Shown in pieces: positions 1 to 7,841 of a stretch of 64,000 nucleotides of DNA (its first letter is position 1; each line of letters opens with the position of its first letter). The notes beneath the pieces were generated by a model. That model did no database searches. It was not told where the DNA came from and saw only the letters and a program-made list of their open reading frames with translations. Where the stretch lies: contig NZ_WUTW01000002.1 of NCBI RefSeq assembly GCF_009831215.1, forward strand, positions 186,001-250,000, in the 5' to 3' direction. Source of the DNA: Actinomadura rayongensis. GTDB lineage: Bacteria; Actinomycetota; Actinomycetes; Streptosporangiales; Streptosporangiaceae. The position numbers were made by a program, and so were the translations under genes.

Positions 1-251
1 ACGGCGGCGGAGAACTCGACGGTCACGCCGATCCGCCGCGTGTCGCGCAGCACCGCCGCCGCGAGGACGAGCGCGTCGTGCCCGCCCGGGTCGAACGGGA
101 CGAGCACGCCGGACAGTCCGCCCAGCTCGGCGGCGCGTCCGGTGGCGCGGTGCTCGGGGCCGCGCGCGGGCGGCCGGACGTCGGTGACGAAGTCGGGCAG
201 CGCGACGGGCGCGGGCGCGCGCGTCGGCGCCACCACGTGGACGCGGGTCAT
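1..251 (-). CDS. LLM-class flavin-dependent monooxygenase (SsuD-like), N-terminal part only
   Basis: Only the first 83 codons are present; the rest lies beyond the window start. The segment around residues 45-70 (GVLVPF, then DALVLAAAVL) matches the N-terminal TIM-barrel strand and helix of alkanesulfonate monooxygenase SsuD and other luciferase-like FMNH2-dependent monooxygenases, which release sulfite from sulfonates. The ATG overlaps the stop of the ATPase gene by 4 bases (ATGA), so it is the last visible gene of the sulfonate operon. The exact substrate (alkanesulfonate or a DszA/DszC-type aromatic sulfur compound) cannot be told from this fragment. Confidence 0.72.
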   Translation of the reverse strand, partial: MTRVHVVAPTRAPAPVALPDFVTDVRPPARGPEHRATGRAAELGGLSGVLVPFDPGGHDALVLAAAVLRDTRRIGVTVEFSAA

Positions 252-976
252 CGGACGGCTCCTTCCTCGACGGGTGCGGGCTCGCGGACGCCGAGGTCGG
301 CGAGCAGCCGGCGGCGCAGCGCGGTGAACGCCGGGTCGGTGGCGTCGCGGGGCCGGTCGGTGGTGACGGTCTCGTCGGTGACCAGGTCCCCGTCCTTGAG
401 GACGGCGACGCGGTCGGCGAGCCGGACGGCCTCGTCCACGTCGTGCGTGACCAGCAGCACGGCCGGGCGGTGCCGCCGGACGAGGTCGCCGACGAGGTCC
501 TGCATCTTCAGCCGGGTCAGCGCGTCGAGCGCGGCGAACGGCTCGTCCAGCAGCAGCAGCTCGGGCTCGCGGACCAGCGCCCGCGCGAGCGCGACCCGCT
601 GCGCCTCGCCGCCCGACAGCGTGTGCGGCCAGGCGCGGGCGTGGTCGGCCAGGCCCACCTCGGCGAGCGCCCGCAGCCCGCGCTCGCGGCTCGCGTCGCC
701 GCGCGGCAGCCCGACGACGACGTTGCCGAGCACGCGCTTGGACGGGACGAGCCGGGGCTCCTGGAACACGATCGTCCGGGCCTCGGGGACGAGCACGGTC
801 CCGGCGTCCGGCCGGTCCAGCGCGCCGAGGATTCTGAGCAGCGTTGTTTTCCCCGTGCCGCTGGCGCCGAGCAGCGCGACGAACTCGCCGCGCCGGATGT
901 CGAGCGCAAGCCCGTCGAGAACCGAACGGGTCCCGAACGTCCGCCGCAACCCTTCAATATGCACCGCGACACTCAT
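248..976 (-). CDS. ssuB: Sulfonate ABC transporter ATP-binding protein (SsuB-like)
   Basis: This 242-residue protein is the ATPase of an import ABC transporter of the nitrate/sulfonate/taurine class. Visible motifs are Walker A GASGTGKTT (near residue 40), the Q-loop in VFQEP, the signature LSGGEAQR and Walker B LLLLDEPF followed by the D-loop and the H-loop in LLVTHD. Length is normal for the family. The ATG overlaps the permease stop by 4 bases, and its own stop overlaps the monooxygenase start in the same way, so translation is probably coupled. An upstream open extension is ignored because it lies inside the permease gene. Confidence 0.9.
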   Translation of the reverse strand: MSVAVHIEGLRRTFGTRSVLDGLALDIRRGEFVALLGASGTGKTTLLRILGALDRPDAGTVLVPEARTIVFQEPRLVPSKRVLGNVVVGLPRGDASRERGLRALAEVGLADHARAWPHTLSGGEAQRVALARALVREPELLLLDEPFAALDALTRLKMQDLVGDLVRRHRPAVLLVTHDVDEAVRLADRVAVLKDGDLVTDETVTTDRPRDATDPAFTALRRRLLADLGVREPAPVEEGAVR

Positions 977-1797
977 CGGGCCGCCTCCTTGACGCGCCAC
1001 GGCATGAAGACGCGTTCGGCCAGGCGGGCGACCAGGTCGGCGCAGATGCCGAGGATGCCGTAGATGAGCACGCAGACCGACAGGATGTCCGTCCGCGAGA
1101 AGCTCTGCGCCTGCGTCATCAGGTAGCCGATCCCGGACGTCGAGTTGATCTCCTCGGCGGCGATGAGCGCGATCACGCTGAGCGTCATCGACAGCCGGAA
1201 CCCGGCGAGCAGCGACGGCAGCGCCCCCGGCAGGACGACCTGCCGCACGAGCTGCCACCCGCCGAGCCCGAACGAGCGCATCGCCTCCAGCAGCCGCCGG
1301 TCCACGTTGCGGACGCCGCCCGCCGTCGACACGTACATGGGGAACGTCGTGGCGACCGCGATGAGGATGATCCGCGCCGACTCCCCGATCCCGAACCACA
1401 CCATGAACAGCGGGACGAGCGACAGGAACGGCAGCGCGCGCAGCAGTTGCAGCGGCGAGTCCAGAAGTTCCTCACCGAGCCGCCAGAATCCGGTGACGAC
1501 GCCGAGCAGCAGCCCGGCCGCGAGCCCGAACGCCAGGCCGAGGACGGCGCGGGTGAGCGAGACGCGCAGGGCGTCGGTGAGCTGGCCGTCGGACCACAGC
1601 TCGCGGGCGGCGTCCAGGACGGTCAGCGGGGACGCGAGGACGTCCGGGCTGAGCACGCCGGTCGCCGACGCGAGCCACCAGCCGCCGAGCAGGGCGAGCG
1701 GCCCGGCGGTCCGCAGCGCGAGCGTCACCTCGCGGCGGCGCGGACGCGGCAGCTTCGGGCGCGGGACGACCAGCCCGGGGAAGGACGCCTCGGTCAT
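973..1797 (-). CDS. ssuC: Sulfonate ABC transporter permease (SsuC-like)
   Basis: This 274-residue integral membrane protein belongs to the binding-protein-dependent permease family. The N-terminus is basic and cytoplasmic, then about six hydrophobic segments follow. The EAA-type cytoplasmic loop that contacts the ATPase is visible near residues 185-205 (LLEAMRSFGLGGWQLVRQV, followed by VLPGALP). It begins with an ATG that overlaps the lipoprotein stop by 4 bases. Together with the adjacent ATPase and binding protein it should form the inner-membrane channel for a sulfonate or related organosulfur compound. Confidence 0.9.
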   Translation of the reverse strand: MTEASFPGLVVPRPKLPRPRRREVTLALRTAGPLALLGGWWLASATGVLSPDVLASPLTVLDAARELWSDGQLTDALRVSLTRAVLGLAFGLAAGLLLGVVTGFWRLGEELLDSPLQLLRALPFLSLVPLFMVWFGIGESARIILIAVATTFPMYVSTAGGVRNVDRRLLEAMRSFGLGGWQLVRQVVLPGALPSLLAGFRLSMTLSVIALIAAEEINSTSGIGYLMTQAQSFSRTDILSVCVLIYGILGICADLVARLAERVFMPWRVKEAAR

Positions 1798-2789
1798 GAC
1801 CCGGCCCCGGTCGGGTCGAGCACGTGCGGCGCCACGTCCACCGGCGCGGGCGTGACCTTCTGGTCGGCGAAGAACTTGGCGACGCTCGCGAAGTTGGCGA
1901 GGTCGGTCGCGCCGATCGGCTGGGCGGTGGCGCCCTTGCGGGCGTTGTCGAGCGTGAGCGCCAGCGCGGTGCCGCTCACGGCCTGCGGCCCGGCCTTGGT
2001 GAACACGTTGACGTAGGCGGTCGGGTTCTGGATCTGCTTGGTCCCGGCGTCGTGGAGGTACTGGTAGAACGCCTTGACGACCTCGGGGTGCTCCTTGGCG
2101 AAGCCCGTCCGGACGGCCCACACCGAGTAGTTCTGCGACCCGATCTGCCCGCCCGTGACGAGGAACCGGGCGCCCGCCGTCGCGATCTCGGGGATGGAGT
2201 AGTTGGCCCAGACGGCCCACGCGTCCACCTTGCCGGAGTTGAACACCGGCGCGGTCTGCGCGGGGTTGAGGTAGACGCGCGTGACCCGGTCCGCCGGGAT
2301 CTTCTCCTGCTCCAGCGCCTTGAGCAGCAGGTACTCGGCCGTGCCGCCCTTGTTGACGGCCACCTTCTTGCCGACGAGGTCGCGGACGGTCCGGATCGGC
2401 GAGTCCTTGCCGACGAGGATGCCCTCCCCGAACCGGTCGGGCGCGATCGCGGCGAACAGCTTGAACCCGGGCTTCTGCCCGAGCGCGGCGACGGCCGAGG
2501 TGATCGAGCCCTGCGCCGCGTCCAGCTCGCCGGCGTTCATCTCCTGCGCGGCGGGGGCGAACGGGCCGCTGCTGCCCGTCCAGGCGATCTTGGCGTGGAC
2601 GGCCTTGAGCGCTGCCGCGAGGCTGCCGTCCTTCTTGCCGAGCGCGAGCACGCCCGAGTTGCCGGGATCGGGGACGCGGAACGTCACGTCGCCGGACGCC
2701 GCGTCCGCGCCGCCGCAGCCCGCGGCGGCCAGCAGGACGGCGAGGACTCCGGCGATCAGGCCCGTCGGGCGGGCGGGGATGCGGGTCAT
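1794..2789 (-). CDS. ssuA: Sulfonate/organosulfur ABC transporter substrate-binding lipoprotein (SsuA-like)
   Basis: This 331-residue protein starts with a short basic segment, a hydrophobic stretch and a lipobox LAAAGC, so it is predicted to be a lipoprotein on the outer face of the membrane. The body matches the SsuA/NrtA-type periplasmic-binding fold: a run around VAVNKGGTAEYLLLKALE and the later LNPAQTAPVFNSGKVDAWAVW segment are characteristic. It would deliver substrate to the neighbouring permease and ATPase. The start is the ATG that overlaps the desulfinase-like gene by 4 bases. Ligand identity is inferred only from neighbours. Confidence 0.88.
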   Translation of the reverse strand: MTRIPARPTGLIAGVLAVLLAAAGCGGADAASGDVTFRVPDPGNSGVLALGKKDGSLAAALKAVHAKIAWTGSSGPFAPAAQEMNAGELDAAQGSITSAVAALGQKPGFKLFAAIAPDRFGEGILVGKDSPIRTVRDLVGKKVAVNKGGTAEYLLLKALEQEKIPADRVTRVYLNPAQTAPVFNSGKVDAWAVWANYSIPEIATAGARFLVTGGQIGSQNYSVWAVRTGFAKEHPEVVKAFYQYLHDAGTKQIQNPTAYVNVFTKAGPQAVSGTALALTLDNARKGATAQPIGATDLANFASVAKFFADQKVTPAPVDVAPHVLDPTGAGS

Positions 2790-3796
2790 GGCTGCTCCAG
2801 AGAGAGGAAGGGGAGGTCGGGGACGAGGCGCCGGGCGGCGGCCAGCGGCGCGGGGTCGGCCCAGGCGGACACGTCCACCGGGGCGTCGTGGAAGCCGTGC
2901 CGGCGCAGGAACTCCTCCTGTCCTGCGAGCAGGGTGAGCCGCTCGTCGGACAGGTCGGCGTGCAGGTCGGCGGTGTTCCGGTAGGCGGCGGCGACCCCGG
3001 CGGGGCCGGAGCCGGTCTCGGCGCCGAGGATGCGGGCGACCTCGGCGGGCCGGTCCCGCGCCCAGTCCGCCGCGCCGAGCAGCACGGCGAGGAACCGGAC
3101 GACGAGGTCGGGGTGGTCGTCCAGCAGCCGCTGGTCGACCGTGATCGGACGGGGCGTGCCGTTGTTGACGCGGGCGCTCCGGTCGGGCAGCGCGTCGAGG
3201 TCGATGGCGACCTCGGCGCCGTAGCGGGCGGCGGTCTCCACGGCGACCGCGCCCTTGGTGTAGACGGCGTCCACGCGGCCGTCGCGCAGGGCGGCGAGTT
3301 CGGCCTCCCACTGGCCGGGCAGGACGTCGCCGTCCAGCTCGACGAGCTCGGCGTCGGCGAGGGTCAGCCCGGCCTGGCGCAGCGCGCCGTCGAAGCCGCG
3401 CAGCGCCATCGCCCGCCAGAAGTCGATCTCGATGGTCCGGCGCGGGACGGCGAGCCGCAGCCCCTTGAGGTCGCCGGGGCCGTGGACGCCCGCGCCGGGC
3501 CGCGCCACGACGACCTGCCGCTCCTCGATCCACGTCAGCCCGACGAGCCGGGTCGGCGCGCCGGTGGAACGTGCCCACAGCGCGGGCACGTTGCCGCCCT
3601 CGCGGATCAGCGTGGCGAGCCGGTGCCGGAAGTGCTCGGCGCGGCGGTCGCCCGCGTCCTCCTCCTGGAGCGAGCGGACGGCGACGCCGTCGGGGGCGAA
3701 CGCCGCGGCGAGCCAGTTCTGGTCGGCGGCGATGCCGGTGGCGGTGGGGACGGGACAGCGGGTGTACCAGAGGGTGTCGGGTCGGGGTGCGGCCAT
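2786..3796 (-). CDS. DszB-like 2'-hydroxybiphenyl-2-sulfinate desulfinase family protein
   Basis: This 336-residue protein resembles DszB, the last enzyme of the 4S dibenzothiophene desulfurization pathway, which cleaves a C-S bond of an aryl sulfinate to give sulfite. The N-terminal DTLWYTRCPVP aligns with the DszB segment bearing the catalytic Cys27. The DszB catalytic His60 and Arg70, ten residues apart with a following Gly-Gly, are matched by His55, Arg65 and Gly67-Gly68. Later blocks (DAVYTKGA, WARDRPAEV, DVSAWADP) also align. There is no signal peptide, unlike a binding protein. Family membership is seen in sequence; true desulfinase activity is inferred. It leads the operon and may be translated from a leaderless transcript. 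Confidence 0.78.
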   Translation of the reverse strand: MAAPRPDTLWYTRCPVPTATGIAADQNWLAAAFAPDGVAVRSLQEEDAGDRRAEHFRHRLATLIREGGNVPALWARSTGAPTRLVGLTWIEERQVVVARPGAGVHGPGDLKGLRLAVPRRTIEIDFWRAMALRGFDGALRQAGLTLADAELVELDGDVLPGQWEAELAALRDGRVDAVYTKGAVAVETAARYGAEVAIDLDALPDRSARVNNGTPRPITVDQRLLDDHPDLVVRFLAVLLGAADWARDRPAEVARILGAETGSGPAGVAAAYRNTADLHADLSDERLTLLAGQEEFLRRHGFHDAPVDVSAWADPAPLAAARRLVPDLPFLSLEQP

Positions 3797-3849
3797 GCCG
3801 GGGAGTATTGCCGACAATCCCGACCAATTCAACATGGTTCTCACCATGT
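3797..3849 (-). promoter_or_regulatory. Candidate promoter and operator of the sulfonate/DszB operon
   Basis: Read on the minus strand, a TTGAAT box (3832-3827) and an AATACT box (3809-3804) are separated by 17 bases. The -10 box ends 7 bases before the ATG at 3796, which would give a leaderless mRNA and fits the absence of a ribosome-binding site. An inverted repeat with 7-base arms, ACATGGT and ACCATGT around TCTC (3832-3849), touches the -35 box and could be a repressor operator. This is pattern-based inference. Confidence 0.4.
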
Positions 3850-4203
3850 GGTAAGGCGTCCGGACCGTCCGCAGGTCAGCGGAACCGCCCGTGCTGCCAT
3901 GTGGCAGCGGCCCGGGCGCGACGTCGAGACGAAACCCGCGTCGCCGCCAGGGGTATGACACCCCGGGGCAAGGCGCCGCGCCCGCGACGCCCCTCGGCGC
4001 GGGCTTTTCCGCCGACCCGCGCGCGACCTTTCCGCAAACGAGCGCCGGTGCGGTTTAACGGCTTTTCTCCGGATTCTTTCGCGCCGTTCCGTCAACAAAG
4101 ATCTCCCGGCCCGAAATAGGTCGCCGAACGCAGTGTTACCGTGACGGTCCGCGGGCGGCCCCGCTCCCGCGCCGTCCGCACCCCCAGGGACAGGAGGTCG
4201 ATC
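3850..4203. other. Divergent intergenic region, comparatively AT-rich
   Basis: This is the gap between the sulfonate operon and the terpene synthase gene. The part at about 4040-4135 is noticeably less GC-rich than its surroundings (for example the run around ggtttaacgg and caacaaagat), as expected of a promoter region for the rightward gene. No convincing -35/-10 pair, hairpin or small gene was found in it. Confidence 0.35.
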
Positions 4204-5259
4204 GTGGAAAGGACCCGGACGGCGGCCGATCTCGAATTTCCGCCGCTCTACTGCCCCTTGGAACCGGCGACCAATCCGGCGGCGCCGCGCGTCGAACGGC
4301 GCGCCGTCGCATGGCTCGACGAATCGGGCCTGTGGGCCGACGCGCGGGAACGCGCGAAAATCATCGGCAGCCGCGGCGCCGACTTCTTCGCGCGGTTCGC
4401 GCCGGGCGCCGACGACGACCGCCTGCTCGCCACCGCACTCTGGGTGTACTGGGGTTTCGCCTTCCACGACGGCCGCTGCGACACCGGGCACTTCAGCATC
4501 CGCCCGGCCGAGTTCGTGCCGATGGCGGCCCGCGTCCAGCGCGCGCTGGAATGCCCGGCCCCGGCCGCGCGCGGCGACGCCTACGCGGTCGCGCTGCAGG
4601 ATATCGGCGCGCGATTCCGGCGGCTCGGAACGCCGGTCCAGTTCCAGCGGTTCGTCGCCGCGCACCGCGCCTGGCTGACCGGCGTGATGTGGCAGGTGTC
4701 CTTTCAGGCGCGCCGCCACATGCCGGATCTCGAAGACTACGTCACGATGCGCCTCCATTCCGCCGGCGGCGCGCCCACCTACGCGATGCTGGAGATCGCG
4801 CACGGCGCCGAGGTGCCCGCCGCCGAGATGGACGCGCCCGCCGTCCGCGCCCTCACTGAAATGGCGATCCTGACCGCCGCGCTGGACGACGACCGCCATT
4901 CCTTCGCCCGCGAAGTGGACGTCGGCCGGACCGACCAGAACATCTACACCGTGCTGCTGGACCAGAACGGCGGCGACGTCCGGACCGCCGTCCGCACCGC
5001 CGCGCGCCTGCGCGACCGCGTGTTCCTGCGCTTCCTGCGGCTGCGCGAGCGGACCCGGCCCGGCCTCGGCGAGGCGGGCCGCGCCTACCTGGACGGCCTC
5101 GCCTACGGCATCCGCGGCAACGCCGAGTGGGGCCTGCGCACGCCCCGCCGCCCCGACCCGGACGAGCCGAGCGCCCCGGTCGTCTGGGCCGAGCGTCCCG
5201 CCGACCCCGGCGACGAGCCGGTCCCGCTTCCCTCCATCTCCTGGTGGTGGGACCTATGA
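4204..5259 (+). CDS. Class I terpene synthase-like protein with non-canonical metal motifs
   Basis: This 351-residue protein has the length and all-alpha layout of bacterial class I terpene cyclases (family 2). The Asp-rich motif position reads DGRCD (residues 89-93) rather than DDxxD, so the second Asp is Gly. The NSE triad position reads DDRHSFARE (229-237), with Asp for the first Asn but the Ser and Glu retained. The C-terminal W-x-x-x-T-x-R-Y element appears as WGLRTPRR, without the Tyr. Start: the GTG at 4204 follows AGGAGGT at 4192-4198; an in-frame GTG at 4141 lacks such a site. It stands alone without a prenyltransferase or P450 neighbour. Cyclase activity is likely but not assured, and the product is unknown. 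Confidence 0.68.
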   Translation: MERTRTAADLEFPPLYCPLEPATNPAAPRVERRAVAWLDESGLWADARERAKIIGSRGADFFARFAPGADDDRLLATALWVYWGFAFHDGRCDTGHFSIRPAEFVPMAARVQRALECPAPAARGDAYAVALQDIGARFRRLGTPVQFQRFVAAHRAWLTGVMWQVSFQARRHMPDLEDYVTMRLHSAGGAPTYAMLEIAHGAEVPAAEMDAPAVRALTEMAILTAALDDDRHSFAREVDVGRTDQNIYTVLLDQNGGDVRTAVRTAARLRDRVFLRFLRLRERTRPGLGEAGRAYLDGLAYGIRGNAEWGLRTPRRPDPDEPSAPVVWAERPADPGDEPVPLPSISWWWDL

Positions 5260-5333
5260 CGCACCGAACCGCCGCCCCTCAAGCGACCCACCCGCCCGAA
5301 CGTCCGTCCTGAGGCACGCGCCACGGCGTGCGG

Positions 5334-5564
5334 CTACGTGTGCGGCTTGGTCCGGTACTCCGGGCCCATGTCGGGCGTGGACGGCACCTCGTGGACGAGC
5401 CCCGGCGGGTCGAGGAGTTCGTGGACGACGCGGCGGGCCTCGTCGGGGTCGATCCCGGCGCGTCCGGCGACGTCCTCCACGAAGCCCGGGGCGCCCTCGC
5501 CCTCCAGCGCCACGACGGCCGCGAACACCCGCTGCTGTTCCTCGTTCAGATCGTTGATGCGCAT
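5334..5564 (-). CDS. Small winged-helix-like protein, function unknown
   Basis: This 76-residue protein begins at the ATG at 5564 and contains a helix-turn-helix-like stretch (VEDVAGRAGIDPDEARRVVHELL, residues 29-51) followed by a short wing-like tail. Its size and pattern resemble small DNA-binding or domain-sized wHTH proteins of actinomycetes, but no named family is recognised. It is 44 bases downstream of the MFS transporter gene and is probably the last gene of the hemerythrin-MFS operon. It may read as a local regulator; that is inference. Confidence 0.6.
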   Translation of the reverse strand: MRINDLNEEQQRVFAAVVALEGEGAPGFVEDVAGRAGIDPDEARRVVHELLDPPGLVHEVPSTPDMGPEYRTKPHT

Positions 5565-5608
5565 GGACGGTGCCTGCCCGCGCGGCCGTCCGTTCAATGA
5601 TCGCGCCG

Positions 5609-7054
5609 TCAGCGGACGGGCTCGGGCGCCGGCGCGGCCGGTTCGGGGTGCTCGCTGCGGGTGTCGCGCGTCCGGAGCGCCACGACGGACGCCGCGAGCA
5701 CGAAGCACGCGCACGCCAGCAGGGCGCGCCGGAACCCGCCGGTCAGCGCGTCCGGCGCCGGGCGTCCGGCCGCGAACAGGTCGCCGGTGCGGGCCGTCGC
5801 CAGCGCCGAGAAGATCGCGAGGCCGAGCGCGGCCCCGACCTGCTGCGACGCGTTGAGCAGCGCGGCGGCGAGCCCGGCGCGGTCGGCGGGGACGCCCGCG
5901 TTCGCGGCGGCGGTGACCGCGACGAACACCGGGCCGAGCCCGAGCGAGGCGACGAGCGTGCCGGGCAGGACGTCGGCGGCGTACGAGCCGTCCACCGGGA
6001 TCCGCGCCAGCCAGAACAGGCCCGCCGCCGTGACGAGCAGCCCGCCGACGATCAGCGGGCGGGTGCCGACGCGGGCGATGAGCTTGGACGAGACGCCCGC
6101 CGTCACGGCGACGCCCGCGCACAGCGGCAGGTACGCCGCGCCGGTCTGCAACGGCGAGAAGCCGAGCACGTTCTCCATGTAAAGGCTGAGGAAAAAGAAC
6201 ATCGAGACGAAGCCGGCGATCGCGAGGAGCTGGGTCGTGTCGGCCGCCGCGAGGCCCCGGATCCGGAAGATCGACAGCGGCAGGAGCGGGTCGCGGGCGC
6301 GCAGCTCGTTGCCGACGAACGCCGCCAGCAGGACGGCGGCGCCCGCGAGGCCGCCGACGGTGCGGGCCGCGTCCCAGCCGACGTCCGGCGCCTTGACCAG
6401 CGTGAACACCAGGAGCAGCAGCGCGCCGGTCACGAGGACGGCGCCGGGGAGGTCGAAGCCGGTCGTCCGGGCGGCGGGCCGGTCCCGCTCGATCAGCGCG
6501 AACACGCCGAGCAGGGCGAGCACGCCGACCGGCGGGTTGACGAGCATGACCCAGCGCCAGCCGGGTCCGTCGGTGAGCAGCCCGCCGAGCAGCACCCCGG
6601 CGGCGGACGCGAGCCCGGCGACGCCGCCCCACACGCCGAGCGCCGTGTTCCGGTCGGAGCCCTCCCGGAACGCGGTGGTGAGGATGGACAGCGCCGCCGG
6701 GAGCATCAGCGCGGCGCCCGCGCCCTGGACGAGACGCGCCCCCACGAGCGTCCCGGCGTTCTGGGCGAGGCCGCCGGCCAGCGACGACGCGGCGAACAGG
6801 AGCGTCCCGGCGACGAGGACGCGACGGCGGCCGAGCAGGTCGGCGGCCCGCCCGCCGAGCAGCATGAAGCCGCCGTAGGTGAGCAGGTAACCGCTCGGCA
6901 CCCACTGCAGGCTCTGGACGGAGAAGCCGAGGTCGGCGCGCATGGCGGGCAGCGCGACGTTGACGATCGAGGCGTCGGCGAAGTCGAGGAACGCGATCAC
7001 GCACAGCAGGGCGAGCGTGAGCTTGCCGCGTCCGGTGGCGAGGAAGGACGGCAT
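5609..7054 (-). CDS. MFS drug/proton antiporter, DHA2 family (14 TM)
   Basis: This 481-residue membrane protein has about 14 hydrophobic segments, the count of the DHA2 (EmrB/QacA-like) class. The N-terminal FLDFADASIVNVALPAM is the family's motif D1 variant. A GGRAADLLGRRRVL loop between TM2 and TM3 is motif A, and the antiporter motif C region is visible as GLASAAGVLLGGLL in TM5. It probably exports a toxic organic compound using the proton gradient. It lies 18 bases downstream of the hemerythrin-domain gene, so the two are likely co-transcribed. The substrate is unknown. Confidence 0.9.
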   Translation of the reverse strand: MPSFLATGRGKLTLALLCVIAFLDFADASIVNVALPAMRADLGFSVQSLQWVPSGYLLTYGGFMLLGGRAADLLGRRRVLVAGTLLFAASSLAGGLAQNAGTLVGARLVQGAGAALMLPAALSILTTAFREGSDRNTALGVWGGVAGLASAAGVLLGGLLTDGPGWRWVMLVNPPVGVLALLGVFALIERDRPAARTTGFDLPGAVLVTGALLLLVFTLVKAPDVGWDAARTVGGLAGAAVLLAAFVGNELRARDPLLPLSIFRIRGLAAADTTQLLAIAGFVSMFFFLSLYMENVLGFSPLQTGAAYLPLCAGVAVTAGVSSKLIARVGTRPLIVGGLLVTAAGLFWLARIPVDGSYAADVLPGTLVASLGLGPVFVAVTAAANAGVPADRAGLAAALLNASQQVGAALGLAIFSALATARTGDLFAAGRPAPDALTGGFRRALLACACFVLAASVVALRTRDTRSEHPEPAAPAPEPVR

Positions 7055-7072
7055 GGTCTCGGGCCTTTCGGG

Positions 7073-7681
7073 TCAGACGCCGGCGAGGGCGGGCAGGCGG
7101 GGGCCGCGCAGGTACCGCGGGCGCCACACCGCGCGGTAGACGACGCGGACGGGCGGCGGCAGGTGGCGGAGGACGTTGCGGCGGGTGGTCTCGTCGGCGC
7201 CGTCCAGCAGCCACGGGAAGAAGGACGCGGCGCCGCCGATCCCCAGCCGGCGGCGCTGCTCGTCGCCGAAGGCGTTCCACTCGTCCGGGGTCAGGAGGGT
7301 CTGGACGAGCGGGAGCGCCTGCTCCTCTTCGTGCTCGCAGTGCTCCGTCATCGCGGTGCGGAGCCATCCGGCGGCGTTCCGGGGGTCGTGCTGGAAGTCG
7401 TGGAGCAGCGTGGTCAGCTCGCGGTGCTCGCGTTCCATGCGCTCCAGGACGGCCTCGCCCGGTCCGCCCGCGACACGTTCCTGGAGGACGGGCCACAGAT
7501 GTGTGTCCTCGGCGGTGTGGTGGATGTGGAGGAACCGGGTGAAACGGGTCCAGCAGGCGGCGACGTCCGGGGCGTCCAGGGGCGTCCCGCGTTCGGCCAG
7601 GTCCGCGAACCGGTCCATGTCGCGCTGGAACGCGTCATGGACGGCGTACATCATCGAGGTGTCGATCCGTTGGTCGCTCAC
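7073..7681 (-). CDS. Hemerythrin HHE cation-binding domain protein
   Basis: This 202-residue cytosolic protein carries a hemerythrin-like four-helix bundle in its first 130 residues. Candidate iron ligands are His15, His54/55 with Glu58, His86, and His114 with Glu118 in the segment EHCEHEEEQ. Such proteins bind a di-iron centre and act in sensing or scavenging oxygen, NO or reactive species. The C-terminal 70 residues are not assigned. Start: GTG at 7681 is preceded by GAAGGGA at good spacing; upstream in-frame starts lie in the regulatory region. It is the first gene of a leftward operon with the MFS exporter, divergent from an ECF41 sigma gene. Confidence 0.85.
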   Translation of the reverse strand: MSDQRIDTSMMYAVHDAFQRDMDRFADLAERGTPLDAPDVAACWTRFTRFLHIHHTAEDTHLWPVLQERVAGGPGEAVLERMEREHRELTTLLHDFQHDPRNAAGWLRTAMTEHCEHEEEQALPLVQTLLTPDEWNAFGDEQRRRLGIGGAASFFPWLLDGADETTRRNVLRHLPPPVRVVYRAVWRPRYLRGPRLPALAGV

Positions 7682-7779
7682 GGCGATCCCTTCGTCGGTC
7701 GAAGACGTGCGCCATCCATGAGGGGTCGCGGTACGGGGAACGTGACACTGTGCGGCGCACGTCACATTCGCGGGCGCGA

Positions 7780-7806
7780 TGTCACACTCCGCGCGCGGAA
7801 CGCCTC
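7780..7806 (+). promoter_or_regulatory. Candidate ECF41-type promoter for the sigma gene
   Basis: TGTCACA at 7780-7786 is followed after exactly 16 bases by CCTC (7803-7806). The published ECF41 consensus is TGTCACA-n16-CGTC, so the -35 is perfect and the -10 has one mismatch. It sits 36 bases upstream of the sigma gene start, consistent with autoregulation. A partial opposing copy (TGTCACG read leftward from 7747) faces the hemerythrin gene but has no clear -10. Confidence 0.6.
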
Positions 7807-7841
7807 TTAGGGGGCGAGCCGATGAACCGCAGGAGGACCGC

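Noticed and set aside
2786-3796. Reading the first sulfonate-operon gene as a second ABC substrate-binding protein
   Set aside because: It has no signal peptide or lipobox and keeps the DszB catalytic Cys, His and Arg spacing, so the DszB-like call fits better, though the folds are related.
4141-4203. Earlier GTG start of the terpene synthase at 4141
   Set aside because: It lacks a ribosome-binding site, and the added residues are Arg-rich and unlike the family; the GTG at 4204 follows AGGAGGT.
5256-5312. An 18-codon frame overlapping the terpene synthase stop by ATGA
   Set aside because: Too short, no ribosome site of its own and no recognisable peptide features.
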